NCBI RefSeq assembly: GCF_013141725.1
Contig: NZ_WHNZ01000030.1
Location: 248,001-312,000, forward strand
Direction of reading: 5' to 3'
Source: Paenibacillus planticolens
Lineage (GTDB): Bacteria; Bacillota; Bacilli; Paenibacillales; NBRC-103111
DNA length: 64,000 nt
How positions within the stretch are numbered: position 1 is the stretch's first letter; each line of letters opens with the position of its first letter. Made by a program: the position numbers and the translations under genes. Below, one piece after another: positions 26,268 through 35,752 of the stretch. The notes below the pieces were generated by a model. It saw only the letters and a program-made list of their open reading frames with translations, was not told where the DNA came from and ran no database searches.

Positions 26268-27602
26268 CTACTTCGAATTTCCATTCATTTTCCTGGTAAG
26301 CTGGCGCAGTTCACTCGCCGCATCTTTAAAGGATACTTCCGGCTTGACATAAGAGGTAATGATTTTGGCCAAAGCCTTTTCTTCGATTTCGACCATAGCC
26401 GGATAGTAGCTAATCGAAGGTTCATTTTTAGCAATATCCATACTTTTCAAAATCAGCGCAAAATCCGGTCTTGTCTTTTTAAAGGAGGGATCGTCTAGAA
26501 TAGAGCGCCGTGCCGGCACTCCGCCCTGCTGCGCATAGATCATCCCTCCGCGCTTCCCCGTCGCATACTCGAGAAACTTCCAGGCATCGACGGAATTTCT
26601 GCTGCTTGCATTAATGGCGAGCGTCCAGCCATGCTGAAACGGAACGCGCCTGATATTCCCATCCCGATCTCGGGTACCCGGGATTAAGGCAATTTTTATT
26701 GAATCTTTATTGGGGTCGCTGTTTTGTTTAATCATGGGATAGGCCGCATTCCAATACGGGGCTGCCATGGCGATTTCCCCCGCTATTAAAGCATCCCGGG
26801 TTCTGGCAAAATCCCAGCTCAGCAAATCCTGCGGGACTACCTTCTCCTGCACCAGCTTTTCCATATATTTGCCCGCTTGAATCGACTCCTCCCGGTCCAA
26901 TAAAACTTTCCCGTCCTCTTCGTTCAGCACATCGCCGCCGAATGACCACAACAGCGACGCGAAAATCTTGGATCTTTCCTCCGGTACGACAGCGGGCATC
27001 GCGAGGCCCCATCTCGTTGGGGAATTCGGATTATTGCTTTTGGTATACGTTTTGGCCAGCTCGAATAATTCGTCCCAAGTTTCAGGCGGATTCGGGATTA
27101 AATCGCTCCGGTAGTACAGAAAATGGGTGCTGATATCCGTTGGCAGCGCATAGGTCATATCTTGGTATTGGTAAGTGGACAGGAAATCGCTAACATCAAA
27201 CGATGGCATATCAGTTAAATTTTTATTATTCATAAAAGGATCTAAAGGAAGAATCGCATGGACGGAGGCGAATTGGGCGATCGATGTATTGGGAATAGCG
27301 ACGATGTCAAACGACTCTGTCCCCGCTAGCAGCTGGGTACCTACCGAAGTAAAATACACATCTCTTCCCAATTCGATAAACTCCACCTGGATCCCCGTAT
27401 CCGCTTCGAACGTCTGCGAAATTTGACGCATCGCGCTAGATTCCGTCCCTGTTCGAATCAACACTTTTATTTTTTTAGTGCTCGCCAAAACTTTAGGCGA
27501 ATCCACTGTGACCTGATCCAGCAGCAGCAAACTGCTTAACGCCCAGACTAGAAGCAGAACAAACGATACCAACATCAGCCTATTAAAATGCAGCAATTTC
27601 AA
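26268..27602 (-). CDS. Membrane-anchored extracellular solute-binding-protein-like sensor
   Basis: Encodes 444 residues from a TTG start with AGGGGG 8 nt upstream. The N-terminus is an uncleaved-looking anchor (LMLVSFVLLLVWALSSLLLL) with no lipobox Cys. The rest is a family 1 sugar-binding fold: KKIKVLIRTGTESSAMRQISQTFEADTGIQVEFIEL, LAGTESFDIVAIPNTSIAQ, NPPETWDELFELAKTYT and NSVDAWKFLEYATGKRGG. It lies between the kinase gene (2 bp gap) and the regulator gene (16 bp gap). In the known AraPST and GanPST systems of Geobacillus, a sugar-binding protein in this position presents the sugar to the sensor kinase. It is probably a co-sensor, not a second transport protein. Confidence 0.87.
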   Translation of the reverse strand: MKLLHFNRLMLVSFVLLLVWALSSLLLLDQVTVDSPKVLASTKKIKVLIRTGTESSAMRQISQTFEADTGIQVEFIELGRDVYFTSVGTQLLAGTESFDIVAIPNTSIAQFASVHAILPLDPFMNNKNLTDMPSFDVSDFLSTYQYQDMTYALPTDISTHFLYYRSDLIPNPPETWDELFELAKTYTKSNNPNSPTRWGLAMPAVVPEERSKIFASLLWSFGGDVLNEEDGKVLLDREESIQAGKYMEKLVQEKVVPQDLLSWDFARTRDALIAGEIAMAAPYWNAAYPMIKQNSDPNKDSIKIALIPGTRDRDGNIRRVPFQHGWTLAINASSRNSVDAWKFLEYATGKRGGMIYAQQGGVPARRSILDDPSFKKTRPDFALILKSMDIAKNEPSISYYPAMVEIEEKALAKIITSYVKPEVSFKDAASELRQLTRKMNGNSK

Positions 27603-27604
27603 TG

Positions 27605-29410
27605 TTATGCCCCCTCTTGATTCTCAAGGTACGATGACAATCGATAAGGGATCGTAACCGTTACCACCGCTCCTTGATCCTCGCCTGCCGCAACCTCGAT
27701 TCCATATTCAAGCCCGAATGCCGTCTGTATTCGCTGTTGCACATTTCGAAGTCCCACATGGGTAGCGTTTGAGGCGGAAGGCTGCAGCAAAAGCCGGACG
27801 CGAGCCAAATCAATCTGCCTGCCCGTATTTGATATGACGATGTGCACCTTATCTTCTCTTCTGCCGGCTTTAATCGTCACTTTACCGCCATCCTGGCTTT
27901 TCGATATACCATGTTCTAAAGCGTTTTCAATGAGTGGCTGCAAAATGAGCGGCATCACATTGATGTTTGTAACTTCGGGATCCATTTCAATTTCATAATA
28001 TAGCTTGTCCCTGTACCTGTAGGACTGAATTTGCAAATAGTTCTCCACATGCTCAAGCTCTTTCCCCAGTGTCGTCCATTCCTGTCCGGCATTTAAGGTA
28101 AAACGGAAGAACCGCCCCAAAGCTGTAACCAGCTTGGATATGGAATCCGCTTTGTGCTTCTTGGCCATCCAATAAATCATATCCAGCGTATTATATAAAA
28201 AGTGAGGATGGATCTGCATTTGCAGAGCTTGAAGAAGCGCCTCGCGTTTTTCTTTCTGCTGCCTTTCATTTTCATGAATCAGATACTGAATACGGTCCAT
28301 CATCCGGTTGAAGCTGAATTGCAAGATGCTGATCTCTCGAATAGGTCCTTGCGTTTCCCGTACATGAAGATTGTCTTTCGCTGCGAAGGCCATTAAACGT
28401 GCCAAATTAATAACCGGCTTGGAAATGGCGGTAGCCAGAAGAAACGAGACAATGACGGAGACAAGAGCTCCGATTGCCGACATGATCAACAAGTAGCGCA
28501 ATATTTTCTGATTGGGGCCGATTAATTCGTCGATGGGAACGACCGCCGTCATCTTCCATCCGCTAATTTTGGAAGTGTCGTAAGCAAGCAGCCATTTGCC
28601 ATCGACAGTCTGCAGCCCTTGCCCCTGGGAGGGCAAAGCATTTATCGCTTGGCTGATCTTATTCGTAAGCGGCAGCTGAGGGTCCTGCTGGTAAATCACA
28701 TCACCGGACGAGTCTGAGACTAGTAATGAGCCTGTTGCACCAATTTGAACGTTCCGCAAATACTCGCTAATAAACAGATCGTTAAACTGAACAAATAAAT
28801 AACCGCGAAGCTTTGCCGTATTGCTGTCTATAAGGCGTCTGGCAGCTGTGACAGAAGCGCGAACCGGCGTTTCGAAACCGTCCTTTGGGCGGTAGATCGA
28901 TTTTTTGTCGGTAAACCAGTTCATTTTTAACGGTTGATTCTCAATTTGATCCAGAACAATTTTATAATTCTCGCGATCCACTTGGTCATAGGAATAAAAC
29001 AAATTTTCTGTAGAAAGAACATCATGATTCGCCGTTATAAAATAGATGGCCCGAATGTGCTCCAGCCTGCCTCGAAACAAATTGGAATACACCATATTTT
29101 TAAACTTTTGATTCGCTTCAAACAATTGAAACGAGGAGTCCAAGGGACCGTTTAAAAAATCCAGCGACTGCTCGTACAGCAAGGTCCAAGTAAGCCGGTC
29201 GATCTCTGACAGATTGGCATCCAAGGCCCGCTGAGTCTGTCCAACCGTTTGCAGCAGATAATGGCTCATCTGCTTTTGGAACAATTCATTTTCCTTTTTA
29301 TAGGTGATATAGGTTATAACTACCAAAGGAAAAATCATGAGCAGTAGAAAGACGGACAGCAATATCGTACGAATAGAAATCAGTTTGCTGACACTGTTGA
29401 TAGGGCTCAC
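27605..29410 (-). CDS. YesM-type sensor histidine kinase
   Basis: Encodes 601 residues. GTG 29410 with GGAAGG immediately upstream is preferred to the TTG at 29431, which has no ribosome site. Two membrane helices (about 12-35 and 300-325) bracket an extracellular domain; HAMP follows, then the His_kinase domain with the phosphorylated His in QMQIHPHFLYNTLDMIYW and the ATPase N-box LILQPLIENALEHGIS. It belongs to the Gram-positive class that typically controls polysaccharide use. It is the first gene of the sensor operon (kinase, binding-like protein, regulator) and would respond to mannan-derived sugar presented by the next gene product. The promoter lies in 29411-29530. Confidence 0.92.
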   Translation of the reverse strand: MSPINSVSKLISIRTILLSVFLLLMIFPLVVITYITYKKENELFQKQMSHYLLQTVGQTQRALDANLSEIDRLTWTLLYEQSLDFLNGPLDSSFQLFEANQKFKNMVYSNLFRGRLEHIRAIYFITANHDVLSTENLFYSYDQVDRENYKIVLDQIENQPLKMNWFTDKKSIYRPKDGFETPVRASVTAARRLIDSNTAKLRGYLFVQFNDLFISEYLRNVQIGATGSLLVSDSSGDVIYQQDPQLPLTNKISQAINALPSQGQGLQTVDGKWLLAYDTSKISGWKMTAVVPIDELIGPNQKILRYLLIMSAIGALVSVIVSFLLATAISKPVINLARLMAFAAKDNLHVRETQGPIREISILQFSFNRMMDRIQYLIHENERQQKEKREALLQALQMQIHPHFLYNTLDMIYWMAKKHKADSISKLVTALGRFFRFTLNAGQEWTTLGKELEHVENYLQIQSYRYRDKLYYEIEMDPEVTNINVMPLILQPLIENALEHGISKSQDGGKVTIKAGRREDKVHIVISNTGRQIDLARVRLLLQPSASNATHVGLRNVQQRIQTAFGLEYGIEVAAGEDQGAVVTVTIPYRLSSYLENQEGA

Positions 29411-29529
29411 CCTTCCTTCCGAAGCAAGCAATACACGAATAATCTAACACGTTCAATTTGAAATGTTTGTCGAAACAAGTGAAAGAGCACATAAAAAATA
29501 AAAAAATGTAGGACAACTGAATTTCTTGC

Positions 29530-29574
29530 AAAAAAAAACCTTCGATGCCGCGTAGATTGCGGCTTGAAGGTTTT
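29530..29574 (-). terminator. Rho-independent terminator of the oligopeptidase gene
   Basis: Minus-strand AAAACCTTC pairs with GAAGGTTTT with an inner GCCGC/GCGGC stem and a run of nine T, 14 bp past the stop codon at 29589. Confidence 0.9.
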
Positions 29575-29588
29575 CAGATAGTAGGTTA

Positions 29589-31388
29589 TTAAAATAGCTT
29601 CTCGAGCTCGTCGATCATCGATCCAATGTAGCTGACAGCGCTCTGGATAGGTCTCGCTTCCGACATGTCGACTCCGGCCAGCTTCATCAAGTCAAGCGGA
29701 CTCATCGTTCCGCCAGCCTTCAACACATTCAGCCAACGATCGACAACAGGCTGCCCTTCCTCTTTCATGAGCTGAGCAACCGCTGTAGATGCAGTTAATC
29801 CGGCAGCATAAGTATAAGGATAAAGGCCCATATAGTAATGAGGCTGTCTCATCCAAGTTAGATTAGCCCCTGAATCAAGCTCCACTGTATCTCCCCAGAA
29901 TTCGGAAAGTACCTCGCCTTTGAGGCTGGACAGCTTCTTCGCGGTCAGTGCTTCTCCTCGTTCCGCAGCGGCATATACTCTTCTTTGCATGTCGCCTTCC
30001 AGTAAATGCGTCACGAAGTTATGATAATAGGTGTTCAATATTTGTAAAATAACCCAACGCTTCATCCTCGGCTCGTCCGACTGCTTCAGGATGTGCTCTG
30101 CCAGCAGCAGCTCGTTCATCGTAGACGGCGCTTCAATGAAATATAAAGAAGGGCGGAAGTTGGTATAGCGCTGATTCCGAGCTGCGAGCATCAAATGCCC
30201 TGCGTGCCCAAGCTCATGCGCTAAGGTAAAGGCGCTTCGCATATTGCCGCCCCATGTAATTAGAATGTACGAATGCTTGCCGTAAGGCGATGCACAGAAT
30301 GCGCCGGTCGACTTGCCTACGTTGTCCGCATAGTCAATCCAGCGTTCCGATAAAGCTTGCTCCATGAGCTCCGTATACTCCGGTCCCATAACACGCAGCG
30401 CGTCAAGAATCGTTTGACCTGCTTCCTCGGTCGTTACCGGAGGATTGAAGTCCGGGTCGAACGGCGCCTTCAAATCGCAGAACAGAAGCTGATCCAAGCC
30501 CAGCACCTTTTTCTTCAACTGCATCAAACGCCGCATATGCGGCGCAAGCTCCGCAAGAATGACATCATGAATGTTATTGTACATTTCCTTCGTCACTTGC
30601 TGGGGCTGCAACAGCATATCCGTTGCAGAATCGTAGCCACGCAAGCGGGCGGTTACAACTTGCCGCTTCACTTCCGTCGCGTAAACGGCGGCAAATGTGT
30701 TCTGGTACATCGCAAGCGTCTTGCTGAACGATTGGTAGGAAGCCCGGCGCAGCGCCGTATTCGCGGAAAACTCATAGTCCGTTTCAAACAGGGCAAAAGA
30801 AACCGGATGAGTTACCCCCTCCGCATCTTGGACAGAGTCAAAAGCGAGATCGGACAGCTTGCTCCGCTGATAAATCGTGTACGGCGCTCCCAACACTTCG
30901 CCGAGCGATGCCAAAACGGCTTCCGTTTCTGCGCTAAGCTTGTGCCGTTTGGTTTCGAGCAAGTCGTATAAGCTTTTGCGGAAAGGCTCTAAGCGAGCTT
31001 CCTCTTTCAGGTACCCTTCTACCGTTCCTTCCGGCAGCTCAAGGATTTCGGAACGAATAAACGAAATCGCGGCCCCGATTCCCGACATAACATCACCGGA
31101 ACGTGCGGAGTTAGCTTGGTTGAGCGGATTGGTGGAATCTTCCGAGAAACGCAGCCTTGCATAGGCCGCTGCCCGCGAGCTGCGAGCGAGCACAGCTTCT
31201 TGTTCCTCTAAGCAGTTTGCCAGCTGAATTGCACCTGTATGCAAAGTTCCCTTGTAAAGCTCTAATTGCGAGGCCACTGCTTGAATGTCTTCCAGTTCAT
31301 CTTCCCAGGCCTGCACGCTCGTAAAAAGCTCCTTCAGATTCCAAGTGAGCTCTACGGGCACTTCCTCTCTAAGTCGGCGTTGTTTCAT
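29589..31388 (-). CDS. pepF: Oligoendopeptidase F (M3 family zinc metallopeptidase)
   Basis: Encodes 599 residues, the usual length of the family. The zinc site is HELGH in AFTLAHELGHAGHLMLA (about residue 385), with the downstream Glu of the M3 motif in FIEAPSTMNELLLAEHIL. The N-terminus (ELTWNLKELFTSVQAWEDELEDIQ) is typical of PepF proteins. It is a cytoplasmic enzyme that cuts short peptides of about 7-17 residues, in protein turnover or signal-peptide recycling. ATG 31388 has an AAGGAG about 12 nt upstream, a long spacing. It is monocistronic: its terminator follows, and about 600 bp without a convincing gene precede it. Confidence 0.93.
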   Translation of the reverse strand: MKQRRLREEVPVELTWNLKELFTSVQAWEDELEDIQAVASQLELYKGTLHTGAIQLANCLEEQEAVLARSSRAAAYARLRFSEDSTNPLNQANSARSGDVMSGIGAAISFIRSEILELPEGTVEGYLKEEARLEPFRKSLYDLLETKRHKLSAETEAVLASLGEVLGAPYTIYQRSKLSDLAFDSVQDAEGVTHPVSFALFETDYEFSANTALRRASYQSFSKTLAMYQNTFAAVYATEVKRQVVTARLRGYDSATDMLLQPQQVTKEMYNNIHDVILAELAPHMRRLMQLKKKVLGLDQLLFCDLKAPFDPDFNPPVTTEEAGQTILDALRVMGPEYTELMEQALSERWIDYADNVGKSTGAFCASPYGKHSYILITWGGNMRSAFTLAHELGHAGHLMLAARNQRYTNFRPSLYFIEAPSTMNELLLAEHILKQSDEPRMKRWVILQILNTYYHNFVTHLLEGDMQRRVYAAAERGEALTAKKLSSLKGEVLSEFWGDTVELDSGANLTWMRQPHYYMGLYPYTYAAGLTASTAVAQLMKEEGQPVVDRWLNVLKAGGTMSPLDLMKLAGVDMSEARPIQSAVSYIGSMIDELEKLF

Positions 31389-31987
31389 GATAGGATAGCG
31401 CTCCTTCCTGCTGATGGTAGACTAACTGCTCTCATTATAACCGATTGCATTCCGGAAGTAATATTTTGGATGCTCATGCCGCGGCTGTGGCTGCTTTTTC
31501 GATTCCGTAAAACCGGAACAATGTACGCTGAAGAATACATCCTGCTGCTTGCGATAAAAAGCTGGCCTCCCTTTCCCAGTGAGCAGACCTATCTTGCACA
31601 AACTTCTTGACGCTTCCTCTTTCTGGCCATTTCTAGTGAATTTACCTGTAAAAACGCAGGTATTTGAATGGAACTGAATGGAGGATGCTGATTTTGATGA
31701 CCTTTTTGCAGTTGAGCTGAGTAGGCTCCCCTTACCACGACCTGCAACTGGCAGTAAAAGTGAGAATCCGAGGGTCTGAGGGGAACTAAAGGAGCTTATT
31801 CCACCGCAATCGCCCAATTCTATGTCCACCAGGGCAAAAAGATTAACCGACCGCCGCCGTAAGAATATGTGGTAAGCTGCGCTCATCCCAAAAACATATA
31901 AATTCTATAATGTAAAAAAATTCACCTCATCTCCAGCGTAGCCGCGGGCAGTTAGAGACAGACTTTTTTTAAACTCTAATGGACCAT
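31389..31987. other. About 600 bp without a convincing gene
   Basis: Between pepF and the toxin remnant no coding signal is convincing. A minus-strand frame of 154 codons (31422-31886) has no recognisable domain. At 31781-31801 there is a single copy of a unit like that of repeat family I (GGGAACTAAAGGAGCTTATT), without the other three units seen elsewhere. Confidence 0.5.
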
Positions 31988-32121
31988 TTAATTTTCTCCG
32001 GGAAACAAAACAGCAACAATAGTGAACACATTATCAACTTGCTCAAAATAAATTCTGAATTTTCTGATTACTATAGCTTTGTCCTAACAGCAGGGAGCCA
32101 GATGATCGAGCGAGTTTCCAT
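31988..32121 (-). pseudogene. RelE/ParE-type toxin remnant with internal deletion
   Basis: The minus strand begins METRSIIWLPAVRTKL and stops at TAG. Five bases after the T of that TAG, in another frame, an uninterrupted tail reads IRKFRIYFEQVDNVFTIVAV then LFPGEN and ends at 31988. These pieces resemble the two ends of a RelE/ParE-family toxin of about 90 residues; the middle, roughly 45-50 codons, is missing. The ATG overlaps the antitoxin stop (TAATG), the usual translational coupling of such pairs. The toxin should be inactive. Identification rests on the recalled shape of the family and on position. Confidence 0.7.
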
Positions 32122-32387
32122 TATTCAAAATCCTTAGGAGACAATGATTTCAAAAGCTCAGAAGTTGACATTCCTTTACCTTGTTTATACTCTACACGAC
32201 TTTCATCAATCATGCGCTTAAGTTCTGGATTCACTTTTACTTCAGAACTAATGGAAAGATGATCTTCCTCTTGCAAAACGACCGTAAATTTCCCTTTTCC
32301 AGGTATAAGAAATTGACGCACTGAGTGCTCACTATTCATGCTGATGATGGTTTCCATGAGCTCTTCGGAACTAGTTACTTTTTCCAT
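32121..32387 (-). CDS. Small antitoxin-like protein, partner of the deleted toxin
   Basis: Encodes 88 residues from ATG 32387 with a weak GGTGG site. The sequence (MEKVTSSEELMETIISMNSE, a beta-rich middle with KFTVVLQEEDH, and a charged C-terminal tail ending LLKSLSPKDFE) is small and acidic-tailed, as in antitoxins whose C-terminus wraps the toxin. No DNA-binding motif is obvious. Its stop overlaps the start of the toxin remnant. The gene is intact although the toxin is not, the expected order of decay because antitoxin loss first would be harmful. It could still neutralise a related toxin elsewhere. Confidence 0.68.
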   Translation of the reverse strand: MEKVTSSEELMETIISMNSEHSVRQFLIPGKGKFTVVLQEEDHLSISSEVKVNPELKRMIDESRVEYKQGKGMSTSELLKSLSPKDFE

Positions 32388-32624
32388 AACTTTCACCACC
32401 AATTGTCTTTACTTGTACATCGATTATAACATTATTACATATTAAGAACTGCGTGTGCTCTCCACGACTTTCACCTTACTAATTCACTTCCCCAAAACAA
32501 TGACACCTCAATCACAATTCCCATCACATATCCCCCGCTTACTTGAATATATTTAATAACAAGCTTTTTTTCCCTATGTCTGATTAGCGCCATTGCTTAT
32601 CATAAACGCCATGGAGGTGTCAAC

Positions 32625-33782
32625 ATGACAGAACCCCTGTTTACCGTTTCCCGTGAGGATTGGTCATTGCACCGTAAAGGGTACCAAGATCAAACCCGAC
32701 ACCAAGAGAAGGTGAAAGATGCCATTAAACAGAACCTCCCTGATTTGGTAACAGACGAGAGCATTGTAATGTCCAACGGAAAGCAAGTCGTGAAAGTACC
32801 TATCAAGAGCCTGGATGAGTACCGGTTCCGTTATAATTTTAACAAAGGCAAACATGTCGGTCAGGGAGACGGCGATTCGCAAGTGGGCGATGTGCTGGGC
32901 ACGGATCCCCAACCCGCTCAAGCCCCGGGGAAAGGCCAGGGTGCGGGCGACCAGGCCGGTGAAGATTATTATGAGGCCGAAGTCAGTATGGAGGAGCTGC
33001 AAGCCATGCTTTTCTCCGAGCTGGAGCTGCCGAATTTGCAGAAAAAAGAGAAGCGCAATATGACGACCACAGAAGTCATTTTCAATGATATCCGTAAGAA
33101 AGGCATCATGTCCAACATCGATAAGAAACGCACCATCATTGAGAATTTGCGCCGCAATTCACGTTCAAATTCGCCGGGTATCCATCATATCAGCCCCGAT
33201 GATCTACGTTTCAAAACGTGGGACGAAGTCGAGAAACCGCACTCGAATGCCCTGATTATCGCAATGATGGATACGTCCGGCTCCATGGGCTCCTTTGAAA
33301 AGTACATCGCCCGCAGCTTCTTCTTCTGGATGACACGGTTTCTGCGAACGAAATATGAGAATGTGGAAATCGTCTTCATTGCTCACCATACGGAAGCCAA
33401 GGAGGTCACCGAGGAGGAGTTTTTCACGAAAGGCGAAAGCGGCGGCACGATTTGCTCATCAGCCTATCAAACCGCCATCGATATCATCGATAAACGCTAT
33501 CCGCCTTCGCAGTTTAATATTTATCCTTTCCATTTCTCCGATGGAGATAACTTAACGTCAGACAACGAGCGCTGCGTTAAGCTCATCACGCAATTAATGG
33601 AACGTTGCAACATGTTCGGCTACGGAGAAGTGAATCAGTACAATCGGAGCAGCACACTCATGTCTGCTTTTCGTCATATTCATGACCCTAAATTTCTGCA
33701 TTACGTCATCCGTGAGAAAGGCGAAGTCTACAAGGCATTAAAAACCTTTTTTACCAAGCAGGAAGGGGTGGCTGTTCAGTGA
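32625..33782 (+). CDS. yhbH: Sporulation protein YhbH (UPF0229/DUF444, VWA-like)
   Basis: Encodes 385 residues; ATG 32625 follows GGAGGTG. The N-terminus ([29 protein letters not shown]) and the C-terminal von Willebrand-like part with the metal-site segment MMDTSGSMG (about residue 215) identify the family. A Gly/Gln/Asp-rich linker lies around residues 85-115. Family knowledge: in Bacilli it is expressed with the kinase PrkA and SpoVR during sporulation. It overlaps the spoVR start by 4 bp (GTGA), so the pair is translationally coupled. prkA is not next to it here; the upstream neighbour is the toxin-antitoxin scar. Confidence 0.95.
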   Translation: MTEPLFTVSREDWSLHRKGYQDQTRHQEKVKDAIKQNLPDLVTDESIVMSNGKQVVKVPIKSLDEYRFRYNFNKGKHVGQGDGDSQVGDVLGTDPQPAQAPGKGQGAGDQAGEDYYEAEVSMEELQAMLFSELELPNLQKKEKRNMTTTEVIFNDIRKKGIMSNIDKKRTIIENLRRNSRSNSPGIHHISPDDLRFKTWDEVEKPHSNALIIAMMDTSGSMGSFEKYIARSFFFWMTRFLRTKYENVEIVFIAHHTEAKEVTEEEFFTKGESGGTICSSAYQTAIDIIDKRYPPSQFNIYPFHFSDGDNLTSDNERCVKLITQLMERCNMFGYGEVNQYNRSSTLMSAFRHIHDPKFLHYVIREKGEVYKALKTFFTKQEGVAVQ

Positions 33783-35212
33783 GTAAATCCGAAATTCAAC
33801 AGCTTGAATACGCCATTGATGAAATAACGGAAATTGCCAAGGGGTTTGGGCTCGACTACTACCCTATGAGGTATGAAATTTGTCCCGCGGAAATCATTTA
33901 TACATTCGGGGCATACGGGATGCCAACCCGTTATAGCCATTGGAGTTTCGGGAAAAATTTTCACCGTATGAAAACTCAATACGACCTGGGTTTAAGCAAA
34001 ATTTACGAGTTAGTCATCAACTCCGACCCCTGTTACGCTTTCTTGCTGGATGGCAACTCCCTCATTCAAAATAAGCTCATCGTCGCTCACGTGCTGGCGC
34101 ACTGTGATTTTTTCAAAAACAACGTCCGCTTCTCCAAAACGAACCGGAACATGGTCGAGAGCATGTCCGCTACGGCGGAGCGTATCCGCCAGTATGAGAT
34201 CGAACATGGCATTGACGAAGTCGAGCAATTCATTGACGCCGTACTCGCGATTCAAGAGCATATCGACCCTGTCCTCACCCTATCCTACCGGCAGGCACGC
34301 AACCGGCAAGAAACGAACAAAGCTTCAGCTCCTGCTGCGCGTTCAGAATTAACCTACGGTTATGAAGACTTATGGGGTCTTGATGCCAAAAGCAAACCTG
34401 CTTCCGCTGCGGATAAAGAGGAAGTCAAACGCTTTCCGCCGAAGCCGGAGAAAGATATTCTGCTCTTCATTGAAGAAAATGCGCCGTACATGGAGGATTG
34501 GCAGCGGGACATATTGACGATGCTGCGCGATGAGATGCTGTACTTTTGGCCACAGCTGGAAACCAAAATCATGAACGAAGGCTGGGCTTCGTACTGGCAT
34601 CAACACATTTTACGGGAATTGGATTTGACCGAAGAGGAAACAATTGAATATTCCAAGCTTAACTCATCGGTCGTCGTTCCCTCCCGGCATACGTTGAATC
34701 CGTATTATTTAGGCCTGAAAATATTTGAAGACATCGAGAAGCACTGGGATAATCCGACCGAAGAGGAAATCCGGACGCAAGGACGCAAGAAAGGCGAAGG
34801 TCGAAGCAAAATATTCGAGGTCCGCGAATATGAATCCGATACTTCTTTCATCCGAAACTATTTGAATAAGCCGTTAGTCGAGGAACTGGATTTATACGTC
34901 TTTGAGAAGAAAGGCCCGGAGTGGAAAATTACCGATAAAACGTGGGAAAATACCCGGGATCAGCTGATTTATTCGCGTGTCAACGGCGGCTTTCCCTACA
35001 TCGTCGTGGAGGATGGCGACTACCAGCGCAATGGCGAGCTGTATTTGAAGCATTCCTACGAAGGGGTTGAATTGGATCTCAAATATGTCGAACGAACACT
35101 CCCCTATATTTACAAGCTCTGGGGCAAGACCATTCATATGCATACGATTGTGGAAGATAAGCCTGTATTGTTCAGCTATGATGGGAAGAAGCATCATCGC
35201 AGATTTCTATAG
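33779..35212 (+). CDS. spoVR: SpoVR family protein (stage V sporulation protein R)
   Basis: Encodes 477 residues from a GTG start that overlaps the yhbH stop. SpoVR features include [69 protein letters not shown] and the C-terminal [16 protein letters not shown]. Function is linked to spore cortex formation in B. subtilis, but the biochemical activity is unknown. The last third of the gene (from 34775) is repeated at 36656-37093 with mostly synonymous differences. The copy here is full length and closes with a terminator, so it should be the functional one. Confidence 0.95.
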   Translation: MSKSEIQQLEYAIDEITEIAKGFGLDYYPMRYEICPAEIIYTFGAYGMPTRYSHWSFGKNFHRMKTQYDLGLSKIYELVINSDPCYAFLLDGNSLIQNKLIVAHVLAHCDFFKNNVRFSKTNRNMVESMSATAERIRQYEIEHGIDEVEQFIDAVLAIQEHIDPVLTLSYRQARNRQETNKASAPAARSELTYGYEDLWGLDAKSKPASAADKEEVKRFPPKPEKDILLFIEENAPYMEDWQRDILTMLRDEMLYFWPQLETKIMNEGWASYWHQHILRELDLTEEETIEYSKLNSSVVVPSRHTLNPYYLGLKIFEDIEKHWDNPTEEEIRTQGRKKGEGRSKIFEVREYESDTSFIRNYLNKPLVEELDLYVFEKKGPEWKITDKTWENTRDQLIYSRVNGGFPYIVVEDGDYQRNGELYLKHSYEGVELDLKYVERTLPYIYKLWGKTIHMHTIVEDKPVLFSYDGKKHHRRFL

Positions 35213-35268
35213 GGGAATGACCGGCCTCGAGCGTTTGAGGCCGGTTTTTCCTATTCCAGACTGAACAG
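34775..35268 (+). repeat. Direct repeat copy 1: spoVR 3' end, terminator and start of the Uma2 tail
   Basis: 494 bp matching 36656-37143 (488 bp). It covers the last 146 codons of spoVR, the terminator and about 15 bp of the tail of the minus-strand Uma2 gene. The difference in length lies mainly in the terminator loop. Confidence 0.92.
35222..35249 (+). terminator. Rho-independent terminator of yhbH-spoVR
   Basis: GGCCT and AGGCC form the stem with a CGAG/TTTG loop, followed by GGTTTTT. A shortened version is present in the second copy near 37104-37125. Confidence 0.8.
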
Positions 35269-35303
35269 CTCTCTTGTATTCACAAATGTTAGAGGAACGT
35301 GAA

Positions 35304-35354
35304 ATCTCGGTAACGAGAGGGCACCCGATCGGTAACCTACCCGGCTACCGAGAT
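35304..35354. repeat. Inverted repeat at the left edge of the inserted segment
   Basis: ATCTCGGTA (35304-35312) and its exact complement TACCGAGAT (35346-35354) flank another CGGTAA motif. They begin about 36 bp after the end of the spoVR repeat and could be a remnant of a recombination site or a regulatory element for the gene at 35505. Confidence 0.4.
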
Positions 35355-35504
35355 GGACGCTCGGAGAGTGCTTATCCGCTAGAGTTTGTCAAAGTGCTTA
35401 CGCGAATATACTCTCTACGAACGATCACGGATCTTCGTGAGAGCTTCATTGTTACCTGTTTTGTGATAAAATGGAGGTATCAGAACCTAATGGAGGTGCC
35501 AGCT

Positions 35505-35729
35505 ATGCAATGGGAAGAAGTACGTAAGATTTATCCTGACCAATACGTTAAACTACAAATTCTTGCATCCCATACCGAAGGCAGTATCAAATATGTAGAT
35601 GAAGTTGCTTTGATTAAAGCTATTCAGGATCCCAAGGATGCAACTATTGAACTGCTCCGTTCAAAGGACGGTATCGTTGTGTCTCACACCTCAAATGAAG
35701 AGCTGAAGATTGAGCTCCGCGGCACTTAG
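35505..35729 (+). CDS. Small hypothetical protein upstream of an aspartic-protease-like gene
   Basis: Encodes 74 residues from ATG 35505 with GGAGGT 7 nt upstream. Sequence: MQWEEVRKIYPDQYVKLQIL, then a segment with HTEGSIKYVDEVALIKAI and a charged end. I do not recognise a domain. Small proteins of this kind are often paired with retropepsin-like genes in Firmicutes, and here such a gene follows 23 bp later, so the two are probably one operon and may form a toxin-antitoxin-like or processing pair; this is speculative. It lies inside the segment bracketed by the spoVR repeats. Confidence 0.7.
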   Translation: MQWEEVRKIYPDQYVKLQILASHTEGSIKYVDEVALIKAIQDPKDATIELLRSKDGIVVSHTSNEELKIELRGT

Positions 35730-35752
35730 AGACTTACGAGGAGTTGTACAGT

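Noticed and set aside
31781..31801. Third family I tetrad element
   Set aside because: Only one unit matches; units expected 51 bp upstream and 55 bp downstream are not there.
31422..31886. 154-codon minus-strand frame in the gap after pepF
   Set aside because: No domain, Ser/Lys-rich low-information sequence and no ribosome site; the region is better described as non-coding.
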